DNA from: Gillisella vitis
Lineage (GTDB): Bacteria > Pseudomonadota > Alphaproteobacteria > Rhizobiales > Rhizobiaceae
DNA length: 64,000 nucleotides
Assembly: GCF_021559775.1 (NCBI RefSeq)
Contig: NZ_CP056051.1
Location: 124,001 to 188,000, forward strand
Direction of reading: 5' to 3'
Shown: positions 50,739 to 59,875 of the stretch, in pieces
Layout: each line of letters opens with the position of its first letter
How positions within the stretch are numbered: position 1 is the first letter of the stretch
Program-made: the position numbers and the translations under genes
The notes under the pieces: model-generated
Seen by the model: only the letters and a program-made list of their open reading frames with translations
Database searches by the model: none
Told to the model about the DNA's origin: nothing

Positions 50739-50939
50739 TCACCGGACGCTCACTTTCAATTCGGGTGGCAAGAGCTTCCTTCGCCGGGCGTAAATCTGCT
50801 GCGGAAGAACGTCGTGCCGACGTGCTACATCCGAAACGCTGCCATCCGCGCTGAACGCTTCGCGCAATATTGAAAGCTTCTTTTCTGTCGACCACCGCCG
50901 CTGTCGCTCGGCACCCGTCAGGATCTCAACCTTGGCCAT
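50739..50939 (-). pseudogene. Second IS66 tnpA, N-terminal fragment
   Basis: MAKVEILTGAERQRRWSTEK followed by DGSVSDVARRHDVLPQQIYARRRKLLP; the frame is cut near 50753 where the inner IS66 end begins. It shows that a second, different IS66 copy once stood here. Confidence 0.8.
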
Positions 50940-50948
50940 TCATACCCT

Positions 50949-50981
50949 GTTACGTCACAAATGAATCATCTGTGACGTAAC
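50949..50981. repeat. Perfect 11-bp inverted repeat upstream of the IS66 tnpA fragment
   Basis: GTTACGTCACA (50949-50959) and its exact inverse TGTGACGTAAC (50971-50981) around an 11-bp spacer, between the IS66 end and the tnpA start. Could be an operator for TnpA or a hairpin shielding against outside transcription. Confidence 0.6.
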
Positions 50982-51028
50982 GTGCGCCAATTATGCGCCC
51001 GACCAAAACCGGCTCACCGGACGCTCAC

Positions 51029-51100
51029 GTTATGAGCGAGGTGCCGCCCTGATCAGCAGCAATCTGCCTTTCGACGAATGGTCTGTTTCAATCAAGCCAA
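51029..51100 (+). pseudogene. IS21-family istB fragment, right part
   Basis: In frame with the left part across the 8-bp duplication, the sequence reads RYERGAALISSNLPFDEWS, the conserved IstB continuation after HRYE. It fades before the virE3 stop at 51141. Confidence 0.7.
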
Positions 51101-51140
51101 ATGGGCGGATGCTAGACGTATGTGGATCGGCATATCTATT

Positions 51141-53162
51141 CTAAAGTGAAAGCCCTGCTGACATGGAGCGCTCTCGGTTCCGTGAGCTTTCCAAAACCCT
51201 CGATCGCTCGTTATCCGCCTTCGGCAATGGAACACTAAGCAGTTCATTCAGCAACGCTTGCTGTTCCGGATCCGTAAGATGGTCTCCTTGCATCGAAGGT
51301 TCTTGCCGGCCTTCTGAGACGTGCGACAACCCCGATTCGCCAAACAATGACTGCGGATCAAAGCGCTCGCTTATTGTATTGATCGAATGATCGCGTTCCA
51401 AAGGCCCTTGCAAATGTTCTTCTACTACACTTTCCGACACTAAACTCTTTCGCACCGGGCTATCTTCAAAAGCTCCCTGGAGGCTTTCCTCAGCACGCCC
51501 TACCGGTCCACTATGCACGCCCAACGACGGCGGGACCGGCGCGTTGTGCAGAAAACTCAAGAGCTCTTGTTCGTTTGGATCTGACTGGTGATTATTGATC
51601 GGAGATAATGGCACCGACGGCCCTTGGGAAACCGTTCTGTCCACCGACAATTGCGGATCGGCAGATCGGTTTAGTGAGGGCTCCGGCGAACCAAACACTG
51701 TTGTTCTTTCCGGCGATGCGGTAAAAAACACCCCTTTTGTTGACCCGGTTGGTCGAAAGAGATGTCCTCGCCACTCACCGAGGTTTTTCTCTTCTTGCGT
51801 TTTCCTTTCATTATCGCGCTGGAGATTGATCGCGACCGGCCTTTTGTACGGCTTAGCCTCTTCGGCTTTAAAAGCTGGATATGAGAGATGCCCATTCGAC
51901 GACGGAGGTAGTGTTTGGGAAACGGCCTGTCGCTCGGAGTGCGGTTGGCGAAACAAGGATGACGTTGGTACAACGGCATCAGTTCGTTGGTCTTTTGCAG
52001 GCACAACCTTACTTTCGGCCTCGTTACGACGGCCGTCTCCAACAAAACTGACCGAATGCGACCGCGTCGTCGGTAGAAGTGATATGGGGATAATTGAGCG
52101 CTCTTGCCAAGCCTTCCTATGCTCAGTGGATTCCAAATTGCGCAGCTTCTGAGCCTCACGTTCTTGTCCAGTTAGCGCCGTCAGTTTCCGACGAACTGTC
52201 ACGCCCAGTATCTTTTTTGAGACTTTTTTGACATCGGAGTTCAGATAGGCTGTTTCACTCTTGTAGATCTTACCGAAGGTATGCTTCGTGCTCTTCAATT
52301 GCCCGCTAGCATCATCGTAGACGGCCGATCGCTTGTTTAACAGCCGGCGGTGACTAGATATATCCCGGCCGAGTTCGTTCCCCTCCTTATCTAGGAGGGA
52401 GCTATAAGATTTGCTAAATGCGCCACCAAGTTTTCGTATCGTTGTCCGAGAGGTTTGACGGTCTGCGGTTTTCGTCAATGTCTTGGAAAATCCGAGCCGT
52501 TTCCTGCCGATCAGCTCTAGATTGCCTTTGTCGTCCCGCTCAAATGTTTCCTGCGTGGAACCTTTTTGGCGGGTTAGTTCTCGAAAAAGCCGGTTTTCTG
52601 CGCCACTCCGATAGGGCGCGCTCAGCCTCTCGGAAATTGATTGAAAAAGCCTATTTCGGTTGACGTACTGCGTCCGAATCAGTAGGCCATTTTCGTCTCG
52701 CTCCCATTTTTCCTCAAAGCGCCCGTCTTTGTATTTCACATGTTTCGCGCGAAGTGTCCCGTCCTCGGCATAGAAATGGCTACTAACGCTCCTCCAAGTC
52801 CTTTTTTCGTGTAAACCAAGGTAAACATCGCCGGTTTCTGCGCTACGTTTCAGAACCTTCCTTGTCTTTCTTAGGATACCATGCTCCCGTGTTAATTCTT
52901 TTGAGTTGCCGACGCGAACCCGTTTATTTCCAAGCCTTTTATAGCTTATTTCGCCTCGGAAGTCGGCGCCCAGCTTGTCGACTATCTGCATATCGGCGGC
53001 ATATTTTTGCTTCTGTTCAAGGGTTTCGAACCGGGCTCGTTTCCTTGAAGCCTCTTCCTCTGTAAGCAACGCTTTACGCATTTGCTCATAAAGCCGCCTA
53101 GCAGAACGTCGCATGTCGGCCGTAAGCGACTTCGCGACACTTTTTTTCGTCGTGTCGACCAT
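51141..53162 (-). CDS. virE3: VirE3, exported nuclear effector
   Basis: 673 aa, the family length. The N-terminal two fifths are well conserved: KSLTADMRRSARRLYEQMRK, repeated YKRLGNKRVRVGN, LGLHEKRTWRSVSSHFYAEDG and DGRFEEKWERDENGLLIRTQY, containing putative nuclear signals. The middle is variable, and the C-terminus repeats short DPEQQ/ALLNELLS-type motifs and ends NRERSMSAGLSL with arginines fitting the T4SS signal. VirE3 is known to go through the VirB/D4 system, aid VirE2 nuclear import and act with plant transcription factors. Last gene of the virE operon, 66 bp after virE2. Confidence 0.96.
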   Translation of the reverse strand: MVDTTKKSVAKSLTADMRRSARRLYEQMRKALLTEEEASRKRARFETLEQKQKYAADMQIVDKLGADFRGEISYKRLGNKRVRVGNSKELTREHGILRKTRKVLKRSAETGDVYLGLHEKRTWRSVSSHFYAEDGTLRAKHVKYKDGRFEEKWERDENGLLIRTQYVNRNRLFQSISERLSAPYRSGAENRLFRELTRQKGSTQETFERDDKGNLELIGRKRLGFSKTLTKTADRQTSRTTIRKLGGAFSKSYSSLLDKEGNELGRDISSHRRLLNKRSAVYDDASGQLKSTKHTFGKIYKSETAYLNSDVKKVSKKILGVTVRRKLTALTGQEREAQKLRNLESTEHRKAWQERSIIPISLLPTTRSHSVSFVGDGRRNEAESKVVPAKDQRTDAVVPTSSLFRQPHSERQAVSQTLPPSSNGHLSYPAFKAEEAKPYKRPVAINLQRDNERKTQEEKNLGEWRGHLFRPTGSTKGVFFTASPERTTVFGSPEPSLNRSADPQLSVDRTVSQGPSVPLSPINNHQSDPNEQELLSFLHNAPVPPSLGVHSGPVGRAEESLQGAFEDSPVRKSLVSESVVEEHLQGPLERDHSINTISERFDPQSLFGESGLSHVSEGRQEPSMQGDHLTDPEQQALLNELLSVPLPKADNERSRVLESSRNRERSMSAGLSL

Positions 53163-53228
53163 TGTTGAACCCTTTCATTGGCATGTCTCGAGCTAATGGG
53201 CTTTGTCACCGACGCGGTAGCGGGAATT

Positions 53229-54902
53229 CTACAGACTGTTTACGGTCGTGCCACGAGGTCGGCTTTCGTAACCGCGCCGACTGTCACTAATCGGCGGCAA
53301 TGCTGCCTCTGGCCGGACAAACTCACGCGAATATTTATCGGTTGGTACAGCGAGAAGCTGCGCTGCGTCGTCGGGCAATTTCATCATCAGGCGCTCATAT
53401 TCCGCAACACTGGTGTAAGTGCCAGTTCTCTGACCCTTTTCATTGCGATCCGATATCAGGACATCTTTTTGAGTCAGTTGTTGCCGCTTTTCCTGGGACA
53501 GATCTCGAACATCACGTAAGTTCGGGCCATCCGCAACAATAACCGACGCCTGTAGGTCAAACTGCTCAAACTTGACACTATTCGCGTGGCTTTGCCGACC
53601 CATCGAAACAGGCAGACCGACTCGGTTCATCAGCTGGGTGAAGTGTTCGGGGTCAGAATATTCCAGTCTTGCAGGTGACATGTAACCGTTGCCGTCGCGA
53701 GCCAGGACCTGAACGCGATCCCACAACTTTCCCTCTTTCAAGGCTTGCGTCCAAGGGGAATTGGGCGCATTTTGAAATAGGTAGTCAACGCTCACGTGAC
53801 GATCACTGGTCGTCCCTTCCTGCCCGTCCGGCTGCCTTCCCATATTCACAGTCGCAGCGGGGAACTGTCTGTTGTGAGCTCGATTCTCGCCTGCGAACTC
53901 AGCGAAACGGATATCCGCACTGCCTCGCTCCCATGATTCCAAATATTTTGAGTCATGCATAATGCCAGACCTGGATTTCAGCTTGATCTCGGTATTGCTG
54001 CCGTACTTATTTTTGATGGCGCGTTCGAATTCCTCAAATCGCTTATTAGCGTAGGCGTCGCCGGCAAACCTGTAAGCAAAATGTATGTCATTTTGCGGAG
54101 TCTTGATTAGAATATCCGGCAGCAGTGAACCAGCTTGAAACTCGTGCTCATAGCGTTTTTGAATTTCTCTGCGCCCGTATTTTTCTGTTTGTATATATCT
54201 ATCCTCAGGCCTCAATTTATTATTGCGGTCGAGCTTGATATTCTTGTTAGTTTGATAAAAAATGGCGGTGCCAGTAATACCCATCTCGGCGTGAGCACGA
54301 TTCCAGACTTCCAACTTGTATTGAAAGCGCGGCTTGCTCCGTTCTTTTGGCTCCAGTTTATGCAGGCTTGCACCCAATTGCTCCGGGAGATCGATCTTGT
54401 CGAACGCGAGGGGTGGGGGATAGTAGTTACCGACCCCGTCCCTATATAGCCGGCAACTCGCATTGAATTCCGCCTTGGTGGGCAGATGATTGAGGTTACC
54501 TTTAATAGTACCTGCGAACCTGTCCTGCCCAGTCTGCCGTACAAGAATATACTCGTCTGGCCGTCGGTCATGGCCTGGTAATGCCATATTCGCGAACAAG
54601 CTGGATAAATCATTTTCACCCTCAGACTGGTAGCCGTGGACACTGGTTGAATCATGGCCTGACTGATAACCAAGCGTTCCCTCATCGAAATGCGATTCGA
54701 GATCTTCTGTATGCGTAGGGCTCTCGTGCATATTGTGTTCGAGAGTTTCATGGCTACCCGTCATATGAACATCGAAGAGCGTGTTCGAATTTGCGCCTTC
54801 CGTCTTCTGGCGTTTTGGATCGTCGACACCAGCATTTTGGGCGTCGTTTCCGTCTGTCACATTAATATATTTACCATCGCCATAGGCCTTCGGATCCATC
54901 AT
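53229..54902 (-). CDS. virE2: VirE2, T-strand single-stranded DNA-binding protein
   Basis: 557 aa. The N-terminal 110 residues are variable; conservation begins at LFANMALPGHDRRPDEYILVRQTGQDRFAGTI. Motifs linked to nuclear localisation and VIP1 binding are present (KLRPEDRYIQTEKYGRREIQ; KLKSRSGIMHDSKYLESWERG). The C-terminus PPISDSRRGYESRPRGTTVNSL carries the Arg-Pro-Arg export motif. It coats the T-strand in the plant cell and can form membrane pores. Needs VirE1 as chaperone before export. Two ATGs (54902, 54899) are adjacent. Confidence 0.98.
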   Translation of the reverse strand: MMDPKAYGDGKYINVTDGNDAQNAGVDDPKRQKTEGANSNTLFDVHMTGSHETLEHNMHESPTHTEDLESHFDEGTLGYQSGHDSTSVHGYQSEGENDLSSLFANMALPGHDRRPDEYILVRQTGQDRFAGTIKGNLNHLPTKAEFNASCRLYRDGVGNYYPPPLAFDKIDLPEQLGASLHKLEPKERSKPRFQYKLEVWNRAHAEMGITGTAIFYQTNKNIKLDRNNKLRPEDRYIQTEKYGRREIQKRYEHEFQAGSLLPDILIKTPQNDIHFAYRFAGDAYANKRFEEFERAIKNKYGSNTEIKLKSRSGIMHDSKYLESWERGSADIRFAEFAGENRAHNRQFPAATVNMGRQPDGQEGTTSDRHVSVDYLFQNAPNSPWTQALKEGKLWDRVQVLARDGNGYMSPARLEYSDPEHFTQLMNRVGLPVSMGRQSHANSVKFEQFDLQASVIVADGPNLRDVRDLSQEKRQQLTQKDVLISDRNEKGQRTGTYTSVAEYERLMMKLPDDAAQLLAVPTDKYSREFVRPEAALPPISDSRRGYESRPRGTTVNSL

Positions 54903-54912
54903 ATAACTCCTT

Positions 54913-55104
54913 TTAGCCAGCTAGGTTGTCTTCGGGGAGTGGGCACTGGAGGACGAAATTCTCCAGTTCAATCATGTCGAGATCCAAACTCGTAAAACCA
55001 TTTGGCTGATAATTGTCGCTCAACTCCTCCATGTGAAATTTTTGCGGCTCCTCGCCTGACAAGACAGGCATATTTTTATTCACATTTAGTTCGCTGATCG
55101 CCAT
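54913..55104 (-). CDS. virE1: VirE1, secretion chaperone for VirE2
   Basis: 63 aa, small and acidic, with the amphipathic helix QPNGFTSLDLDMIELENFVLQCPLPEDN characteristic of VirE1. It keeps VirE2 soluble and single in the bacterium. AGGAGAAAC lies just upstream of the ATG. It is 10 bp from virE2. Confidence 0.94.
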   Translation of the reverse strand: MAISELNVNKNMPVLSGEEPQKFHMEELSDNYQPNGFTSLDLDMIELENFVLQCPLPEDNLAG

Positions 55105-55356
55105 TTCTTTGTTTCTCCTGCAGAAATTACAACTTTTTCGGTTCCTGCTATTCTGATTCTAAATCCACCCCAGACACATCGAATGGAAATTATCGGTGCA
55201 CATTAGAGTACTCCTCCATCGTTACAGCCCGAAAAGCCCAGAGCAGGCTATCCTGGCGCACGGTGTCCAACTTGCTTCTACAAACAAAGATCGCTCAAAG
55301 CACCGAAATTGCCAAACTGCCCGCTAAGTCAACCTGACTATCGACGGTAAGCGCCT

Positions 55357-55590
55357 TCAGCCGGTAGCCTGCGCGGGGACGCAAGCCGTCCGATCAACTT
55401 CATTACCGTGCACGATATTTGCGGGCTTCTGCAGCGGCCACATTTCGCGCAAAATCCGGGCTGCGAATAGAATTGAGTATTTAGGAAGTATATCATCCGA
55501 ACCTCCGTCATTAAACGCATATAGCGTTTCATATGTAATTCTTGATGAGTCACATAGTTGATATGGCTCTATCTGATCCGAACCCTTCAA
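55357..55590 (-). CDS. Hypothetical 77-aa protein upstream of virE1
   Basis: An open frame in the virE direction: MKGSDQIEPYQLCDSSRITY then ALYAF-like NDGGSDDILPKYSILFAARILREMWPLQKPANIVHGNEV. Its composition looks like a real protein. Some Ti plasmids have a small ORF called virE0 in this place; I cannot confirm identity. It starts 31 bp from an IS5-group element. The gap between it and virE1 (55105-55356) shows no other gene and no clear vir box. Confidence 0.4.
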   Translation of the reverse strand: MKGSDQIEPYQLCDSSRITYETLYAFNDGGSDDILPKYSILFAARILREMWPLQKPANIVHGNEVDRTACVPAQATG

Positions 55591-55618
55591 ACTGTATCAG
55601 TGCGACGGGGCGTGATTG

Positions 55619-56400
55619 CTAGGCAGTGTGGACGGATTTGATCAAGATGAAGCCTGCGGCGATTGCGACGATGGAGGAGAAATTTTGTTTGGTCTTCTCG
55701 CATCGTAGCGCAACGCGCTTGAAGGGCTTGAGTTTTCCGGCTGCTTGCTCGATGCGGGCGCGACCTTTGTAGAGCGCTTTGGGAAAGAACGTCGGCTTTG
55801 ATTTTGCCGTTGAACGATAAGGAATGACGGGAACCGCACCCCGCCTTCTTGCGGCCTGGCGGTTAGCCTTGCTGTCATAGCCCTTGTCGCCCATGGCGGC
55901 GCGGGGATCTACATCGGGGCCAAGGCCAAGCAGGATTGGAAAGTGCGGAGCGTCACCTTTCTCGCCCCCGGTCAGATCAAAGGCGATGGGATGTCCGTCG
56001 AAATCGGTCTTCAGGTGGATTTTGGTCGAGAAGCCGCCTTGCGAGCGGCCAAGCGCTTGGCCATATTGCCCCCTTTTGCTCCTGCTGCCGAAACATGCGC
56101 GCGCACCACGGTGCTGTCGAACATCTGAACCAGATCGGCCGACGTGCTCAGGCTGCCAAGGTGCTCGAAGAAAATCTCAAAAACACCCGCCTTGCTCAAT
56201 CGGGAAAAGCGCTTCCAGACACTGTTCCAATGTCCATAGCGCTCCGGCAGACCGCGCCAGGTGATATTGTTGACGGAGAAATAGTGCAGGGCCTCCAAAA
56301 ACAGCCGGTCATCTCGACCCTTGTCGCCCCGCCGCGGAAGCGAGGCGCGGAAAACCTCAAGTGCGACCGCCCAGTCCGCTTCTGTCATCTTCGTCAGCAT
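55619..56400 (-). CDS. IS5-group transposase (copy 2), two frames
   Basis: From the ATG at 56400 (MLTKMTEADWAVALEVFRAS), with the same A4G5 slippery site and second-frame C-terminal domain (MGDKGYDSKANRQAA, RARIEQAAGKLKPFKR) as copy 1. Apparently intact. Confidence 0.85.
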
Positions 56401-56495
56401 CGCCGATCTCCTCTGAAACCGGCAACCCATGAATCATTCAAATACTGATTTGGGAATCGCAGAAATTAAACTTGCGGCAATCCGTCCACACCGCC
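55622..56495 (-). mobile_element. IS5-family (IS427 group) element, copy 2 (874 bp)
   Basis: Same length and terminal repeats as the copy at 22515-23388, in opposite orientation, with TA at 55620-55621 and 56496-56497. Encoded proteins are the same. It stands directly upstream of the virE operon. Confidence 0.92.
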
Positions 56496-56497
56496 TA

Positions 56498-56791
56498 ATC
56501 CCCTACAGGTAAAAGCGATCGCGCAGGCGCATGTAAAGACCGGCAGCAAGGTAGCTCTAAGCAACCCGAACCTATTGGAGATCAGCCATGGCTATGAAAT
56601 CCAGCTACACCACTCCATGCAACACGATCATAAGCGGTGCCCCTGTGAATGCAGTCTGTCTGCGTGCCGGGACTTGAGACTACAGTCTGACTGATTCTGT
56701 AATTCAAAGAGCACCCTGGAAGCGGTCGCTTGGACAAATACGTGTAATGTGACAGTAACTACAGCTTATTTTCAGCGTAACCGGTAGACTA
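56498..56791. other. 294 bp without a recognisable gene, between IS elements
   Basis: Short frames only. Contains a small palindrome AGACTACAGTCT near 56690. It could hold the original upstream region of virE, now cut off by the IS5-group copy, but I find no good vir-box match on the virE strand. Confidence 0.4.
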
Positions 56792-57412
56792 GTCACCGGA
56801 ATCTGAAGTTCGGCTCATTGTTTTGGCAGAATCGCTTGACGGAGGCGAGGATTTGGCCGGCGGATTTCACCCATCTGTATGGCTTGGGATTCTCGTTGTG
56901 CGTTGCGATAAACGCGTCGATGTCGGCTTCCAGTTCGGCGGTGGAACGATGACACCGCGTTGCAATTGCTTGCGCATCAGCTCTGCAAACCACCGCTCGA
57001 CTTGATTGATCCAGGAGGCTGACGTTGGCGTGAAGTGAACATGCCAATGCGGGCGGCGTGCGAGCCAGGCCTTGATCCTCGGCGTCTTGTGGGTCGCATA
57101 GTTGTCCATCACCAAATGCACGTCCGGCCCCTTGGGCATCTCGGCGTCAATCCGCTTCAAGAAGTCGAGAAATTCGGTCGCCCTGTGACGTTTGTAGCAC
57201 TGGCCGATTACCGCGCCAGTCGCAACGTCGAGCGCGGCGAACAGGGATGTCGTGCCGTTGCGGACATAGGTATGGGTGCGCCGCTGCTCGGCGATGCCCG
57301 GCGCCATGGGCAGAACCGGCTGCTCGCGATCCAGTGCCTGGATTTGCGATTTCTCATCCACGCATAGCACGACTGCCCGATCAGGTGGCGACATGTAAAG
57401 GCCGACTATGTC

Positions 57413-57802
57413 TTGCACCTTATCAACGAACAGGGGATCGTGGCGGAAAGCTTTGAGCCTGGTGTTCGCGTTGTTGATGTCGCGCGCCGTCACGGCGTTA
57501 TAGCAAACCAGCTTTCCGATTGGCGACGTCAGGTGCGCGACGGCATTCTGGTTCTGCCGTTTGCGGCGGCAACGACGCCGTCGGAGCACGATGGTATCGA
57601 GCCGGCATTCGTGCCTCTGGCAATCGCTGCGGATGCGCCTGAGCCTGTCAATCGGTTGCCGCTGCCGAAGCTGGCCTCCGACAGGCCGAAGGTGCAGGTT
57701 TTGACGTTGGAGATTGGCTCAGACGTTGTGATGCGGGTTCCGAACGATGTATCCGTTGAACGGGTCGCCGCTCTGGTTCGCGCTGTGCGAGGAGCGCCAT
57801 GA
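57413..57802 (+). pseudogene. IS66 TnpA, truncated fusion (copy E)
   Basis: Same 129-aa chimeric product as at 46004; N-terminus from IS630 antisense sequence, remainder IS66 TnpA. Confidence 0.8.
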
Positions 57803-58152
57803 TTGTCGCGGGCCAACGACTGCCGATCCTGATCGCAACGCGTCCGGTGGACTTCCGCTGTGGGCATCAGGCGCTGGCTCTGATGGTGCAGACCGAGTTG
57901 AAGCTCGATCCGCATTCCGGGATTACGGTCATCTTCCGGTCGAAGCGCGGAGATCGCCTTAAAATCCTGGTGTGGGATGGCCGCGGAATGGTGCTAATTT
58001 ATAAAATTCTGGAACAAGGCAGCTTTGCTTGGCCCAAGGTTCAGGATGGAACGATGCGTCTTTCCAGGGGTCAGTATGAGGCCATGTTCGAAGGTCTGGA
58101 CTGGCGACGGGTGATGGCGCAACGGGTGACTGCGCCGTCTGCGGCGGGGTAA
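57799..58152 (+). CDS. tnpB: IS66 family TnpB (copy E)
   Basis: 117 aa, same protein as at 46390; complete TnpB motif GITVIFRSKRGDRLKILVWD. Confidence 0.9.
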   Translation: MIVAGQRLPILIATRPVDFRCGHQALALMVQTELKLDPHSGITVIFRSKRGDRLKILVWDGRGMVLIYKILEQGSFAWPKVQDGTMRLSRGQYEAMFEGLDWRRVMAQRVTAPSAAG

Positions 58153-58213
58153 ATTCTGGCGGCTATCGCATTGTTTTATTTGGATTTTTGATGCCATTTT
58201 GCTATAAAGCGGC

Positions 58214-59875
58214 ATGTCGCAACCTATTGATCTCAGCTTGTATCCGGACCTTCCATCAGAGGTCGCCAAAGCCTTCGCGGAGATGCAGTTCGAGCTGTCG
58301 GTCGAGCGTGCAGCACGTCAGCATGAGCAGGCTGTGGTGGCCGAAAAGGATTTGTTCATCGCCGAGTTGAAGGAGCTGATCGAGACGCTTGAGGGTCAGG
58401 TTCATGAATATCGGCGCGCGAAGTTCGGGCCGAAATCGGAAAAGCTCGATCCGGCGCAGATGGAACTGGCGTTGGAAGAGCTTGAAACGGCGATTGCCGA
58501 AACACAGGCGCGGATTGCCGCCGTTGAGAAAAAGATCGAAGCCAGTGCAATCAATCCTGGAGAGGTTGGCGATCCGGACAAGGCCGTTTCTCGCAAGGAG
58601 CGCAAGGCCCGTGCACTGCCTGAACACCTGCCGCGGGTCGAGCGCGTGATCGAGCCCGAGAGCATCGTTTGCCCCTGCGGTTGCGGCAACATGGTGCGGA
58701 TCGGCGAGGAACGGCTCGACCGGGTCCCGGCGCGCTACGAGGTGATCGTCACGATCCGCCCGAAATACGCATGCCCCAAGGGGCGAACGGGCGTTGTCCA
58801 GGCCAAAGCGCCGGCACATCTTTTGGAAGGGAGCTGGCCGACCGAAGCCCTTCTGGCGGAAATTGCCGTCTCCAAGCATTCCGAACATATGCCGCTCAAC
58901 CGGCAGGCTGAGGTCATGGCGCGACACGGGGGGCCGATAGACCGCCCGGTCCTGGCCGATTGGATGGGGCGCACGGGCAGCGAAATCCGGTCGGTGGTTG
59001 ACCATATGGCTAAACAGCTTCTGGGGGAAAGCACGCGGCTCTATGTCAACGAGACGACCGCCCCGGTGCTGGATCCGGGGCGAGGCAAGACGAAGACGGG
59101 CTATCTCCGGGCCGTGCTGCGTGACGACCGCGGCTGGAACGGTTCTGCGCCATCAGGTGTGGTGTTCCATTATCGGCCTGGGCGTAAAGGCGACTATGCC
59201 GCCGAAATCCTCGAAGGATTTAACGGCACGATCCAGGTCAATGCCTACGGTGGTTACTCTCACCTTGCCACGTCGGACCGTGTGGGCGGCGATCCCTGGA
59301 AACTGGCTTTCTGTTGGGCACACGGGCGCAGAAAGCTGATCAAGGCTGCGCCAAAGAGCGGATCACCCATCGTTGATGAAGCGCTCATTCGCATCGCCGC
59401 GCTCTACAAGATCGAAGACAGTATTCGAGGCAATGAGCCCGAACATCGTCGGGCAGTCCGACAGGAGCTGTCGCTCCCGTTGGTGGACAAGTTCTTCACC
59501 TGGATCGCGGCTCAGGCTGCACGTGTCTCACGCAAGTCAGATCTTGGAAAAGCCTTGGCATACATGCTGACACGGCAAGACGGCTTCAGGCTGTTCTTGG
59601 ACGACAGCCATGTCGATATTGACTCCAACCTGGTGGAAAACGCGATCCGCCGCCCGGCCATGAACCGCCGCAATGCGCTCTTTGCGGGCCACGATGAAGG
59701 GGGCCGAAATTGGGCTCGGTTTGCCAGCTTGATCGGCACATGTAAAATGAATGGAATTGAGCCTTACGCCTATCTGTGCGACCTCTTCACCCGCCTCGCA
59801 AACGGCCACATCGCCAAAGACATCGATGCCCTAATGCCTTGGGCCTATGCCGCCCGCATAAAGGCCTCACAATGA
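58214..59875 (+). CDS. tnpC: IS66 family transposase TnpC (copy E)
   Basis: 553 aa, same protein as at 46805; intact cysteine cluster and DDE domain. With copy D it forms a pair of directly repeated, functional-looking transposase genes around virE. Confidence 0.92.
   Translation: MSQPIDLSLYPDLPSEVAKAFAEMQFELSVERAARQHEQAVVAEKDLFIAELKELIETLEGQVHEYRRAKFGPKSEKLDPAQMELALEELETAIAETQARIAAVEKKIEASAINPGEVGDPDKAVSRKERKARALPEHLPRVERVIEPESIVCPCGCGNMVRIGEERLDRVPARYEVIVTIRPKYACPKGRTGVVQAKAPAHLLEGSWPTEALLAEIAVSKHSEHMPLNRQAEVMARHGGPIDRPVLADWMGRTGSEIRSVVDHMAKQLLGESTRLYVNETTAPVLDPGRGKTKTGYLRAVLRDDRGWNGSAPSGVVFHYRPGRKGDYAAEILEGFNGTIQVNAYGGYSHLATSDRVGGDPWKLAFCWAHGRRKLIKAAPKSGSPIVDEALIRIAALYKIEDSIRGNEPEHRRAVRQELSLPLVDKFFTWIAAQAARVSRKSDLGKALAYMLTRQDGFRLFLDDSHVDIDSNLVENAIRRPAMNRRNALFAGHDEGGRNWARFASLIGTCKMNGIEPYAYLCDLFTRLANGHIAKDIDALMPWAYAARIKASQ

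Larger units (their letters stand above)
48728..51028 (-). mobile_element. IS66-family mosaic element inserted in istB
   Basis: The left end reads GTGAGCGTCCGGCGAACGG and the right end is the complement of GTGAGCGTCCGGTGAGCCGG. Flanks GTTATGAA (48720-48727) and GTTATGAG (51029-51036) form a near-perfect 8-bp target duplication, as IS66 elements make. A further internal end of the same type occurs at about 50753, followed by a second tnpA start, so two IS66 copies seem merged. Contents: short ORF, tnpC with internal deletion, tnpB, tnpA and a tnpA fragment. Confidence 0.8.

Noticed and set aside
53229..54902. GALLS-type replacement of VirE2 as in some Ri plasmids
   Set aside because: A full-length VirE2 with its VirE1 chaperone gene is present and no helicase-like GALLS gene is seen.
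48567..56791. virE block as a classical composite transposon
   Set aside because: The flanking units are chimeras with ends of two IS families and no target duplication outside the pair could be found, so I prefer recombination as the cause.
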